This document shows, piece after piece, positions 41,827 to 42,234 of a stretch of 42,234 nucleotides of DNA; positions within the stretch are counted from its first letter, which is position 1; each line of letters opens with the position of its first letter. The position numbers and the translations under genes were made by a program. The notes below the pieces were generated by a model. The model made no database searches, was not told the DNA's origin, and saw only the letters and a list, made by a program, of their open reading frames with translations. The DNA is taken from assembly GCA_022822365.1 (NCBI GenBank), contig JAJEBV010000047.1, forward strand, positions 1 to 42,234, read 5' to 3'. The stretch is from Thermoanaerobaculia bacterium (GTDB lineage: Bacteria > Acidobacteriota > Thermoanaerobaculia > Multivoradales > Multivoraceae).

Positions 41827-42234
41827 GTCGCCCTCCGCGCGGGGGGCGTGGATTGAAACCAGACGGTGATGCTCGCCGGCAGCATGATCAGGGTCGCCCT
41901 CCGCGCGGGGGGCGTGGATTGAAACACGACATCGGTGCCCACGACGTACTCCCGGCTCACGTCGCCCTCCGCGCGGGGGGCGTGGATTGAAACCGGTCGA
42001 TCCCGCGCACGGGGAGCGGACGGCGAAGCAGTCGCCCTCCGCGCGGGGGGCGTGGATTGAAACGTCTCCCCGTGCTTGCGGGTGATGACGACGGCCGTCG
42101 CCCTCCGCGCGGGGGGCGTGGATTGAAACGGGGGGTCAACAACGCGGCCCCCGGGCCGAGGAGGTCGCCCTCCGCGCGGGGGGCGTGGATTGAAACGCCG
42201 TCACCTTCACGTCGTCTCTGGTGCGGACCTGGTC
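41827..42234 (+). CRISPR. Type I-C CRISPR array, six complete repeats, continues past the window
   Basis: Six identical 33-bp repeats at 41827, 41893, 41961, 42031, 42097 and 42164. Each starts GTCGCCCTCC and ends TGGATTGAAAC. CGCCCTCC and GGGGGGCG pair (one T-G wobble) around GCGC, and the last 11 bases are the 5' handle left by Cas5c. Spacers are 33, 35, 37, 33 and 34 bp. The sixth would be 35 bp (42197-42231) if the final GTC of the window is the start of repeat 7. Transcription is left to right, so the spacer at 41860 is the newest. The array is next to and matches the type I-C genes; usual I-C repeats are 32 bp, so this one is one base longer. Confidence 0.98.

Noticed and set aside
33802..42234. 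A mobile element carrying the CRISPR-Cas locus.
   Set aside because: No integrase, transposase, tRNA end or flanking direct repeats are seen within the window.
41827..42234. Short minus- or plus-strand proteins read from the repeat region (RPPRGG-like repeats).
   Set aside because: These are translations of the CRISPR repeats, not genes.

Overview
The window is high-GC, gene-dense bacterial DNA. The best taxonomic pointers are a secreted VWA-related protein of the kind typical of Acidobacteriota (12317-13855), a secreted GWWEGDTLVVETTNF protein common in the same group (8061-9089), a Met-zincin protease with DUF5117/DUF5118-like parts (29978-32581) and several secreted proteins with carboxypeptidase-regulatory-like domains. 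I infer an Acidobacteriota-like, probably environmental or marine heterotroph. No rRNA, tRNA, transposase or phage gene is visible, so the placement is an inference from gene families only.

Layout, left to right. 1-5078: a 3'-truncated exported gamma-glutamyltransferase, a zinc alcohol dehydrogenase overlapping an exported M20 amidohydrolase, and a convergent DUF3187-like outer-membrane candidate. 5128-7949: a two-gene molybdenum hydroxylase (form II CoxL-like large subunit plus 2Fe-2S subunit). 8061-9089: a secreted protein of unknown function. 9211-12147: a MoxR AAA+ ATPase next to a protein that fuses a second MoxR-type ATPase to a VWA domain. 12317-19612: the VWA-related secreted protein, a haloalkane dehalogenase, and a two-gene secreted unit whose second gene is broken by a frameshift near 17346-17360. 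19636-20356: a HEPN/MNT nucleotidyltransferase pair.

20661-27527 (minus strand) is a coherent redox block: a ThDP-dependent benzoylformate-decarboxylase-like enzyme, then a Tat-signal 2Fe-2S subunit, a molybdopterin subunit, an FAD subunit with an extra Cys-rich loop (PaoB/YagS-like), and a multi-span cytochrome b. The likely logic is 2-oxoacid to aldehyde, then aldehyde oxidation outside the cytoplasmic membrane with electrons passed through cytochrome b; this is inference. 27669-33801 (plus strand) is a tightly overlapping operon of a long-form isocitrate lyase, an exported zinc metalloprotease and a cytoplasmic M20 amidohydrolase.

33886-42234 is a complete type I-C CRISPR-Cas locus in canonical order (cas3-cas5c-cas8c-cas7c-cas4-cas1-cas2), followed by a leader and an array of at least six identical 33-bp repeats that runs off the window. 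The small subunit Cas11c is not a separate gene; a strong internal ribosome-binding site and GTG inside cas8c (38334) would produce it. I saw no wholly new system. The most unusual assemblies are the exported Mo-hydroxylase/cytochrome b/ThDP block and the MoxR plus MoxR-VWA pair.
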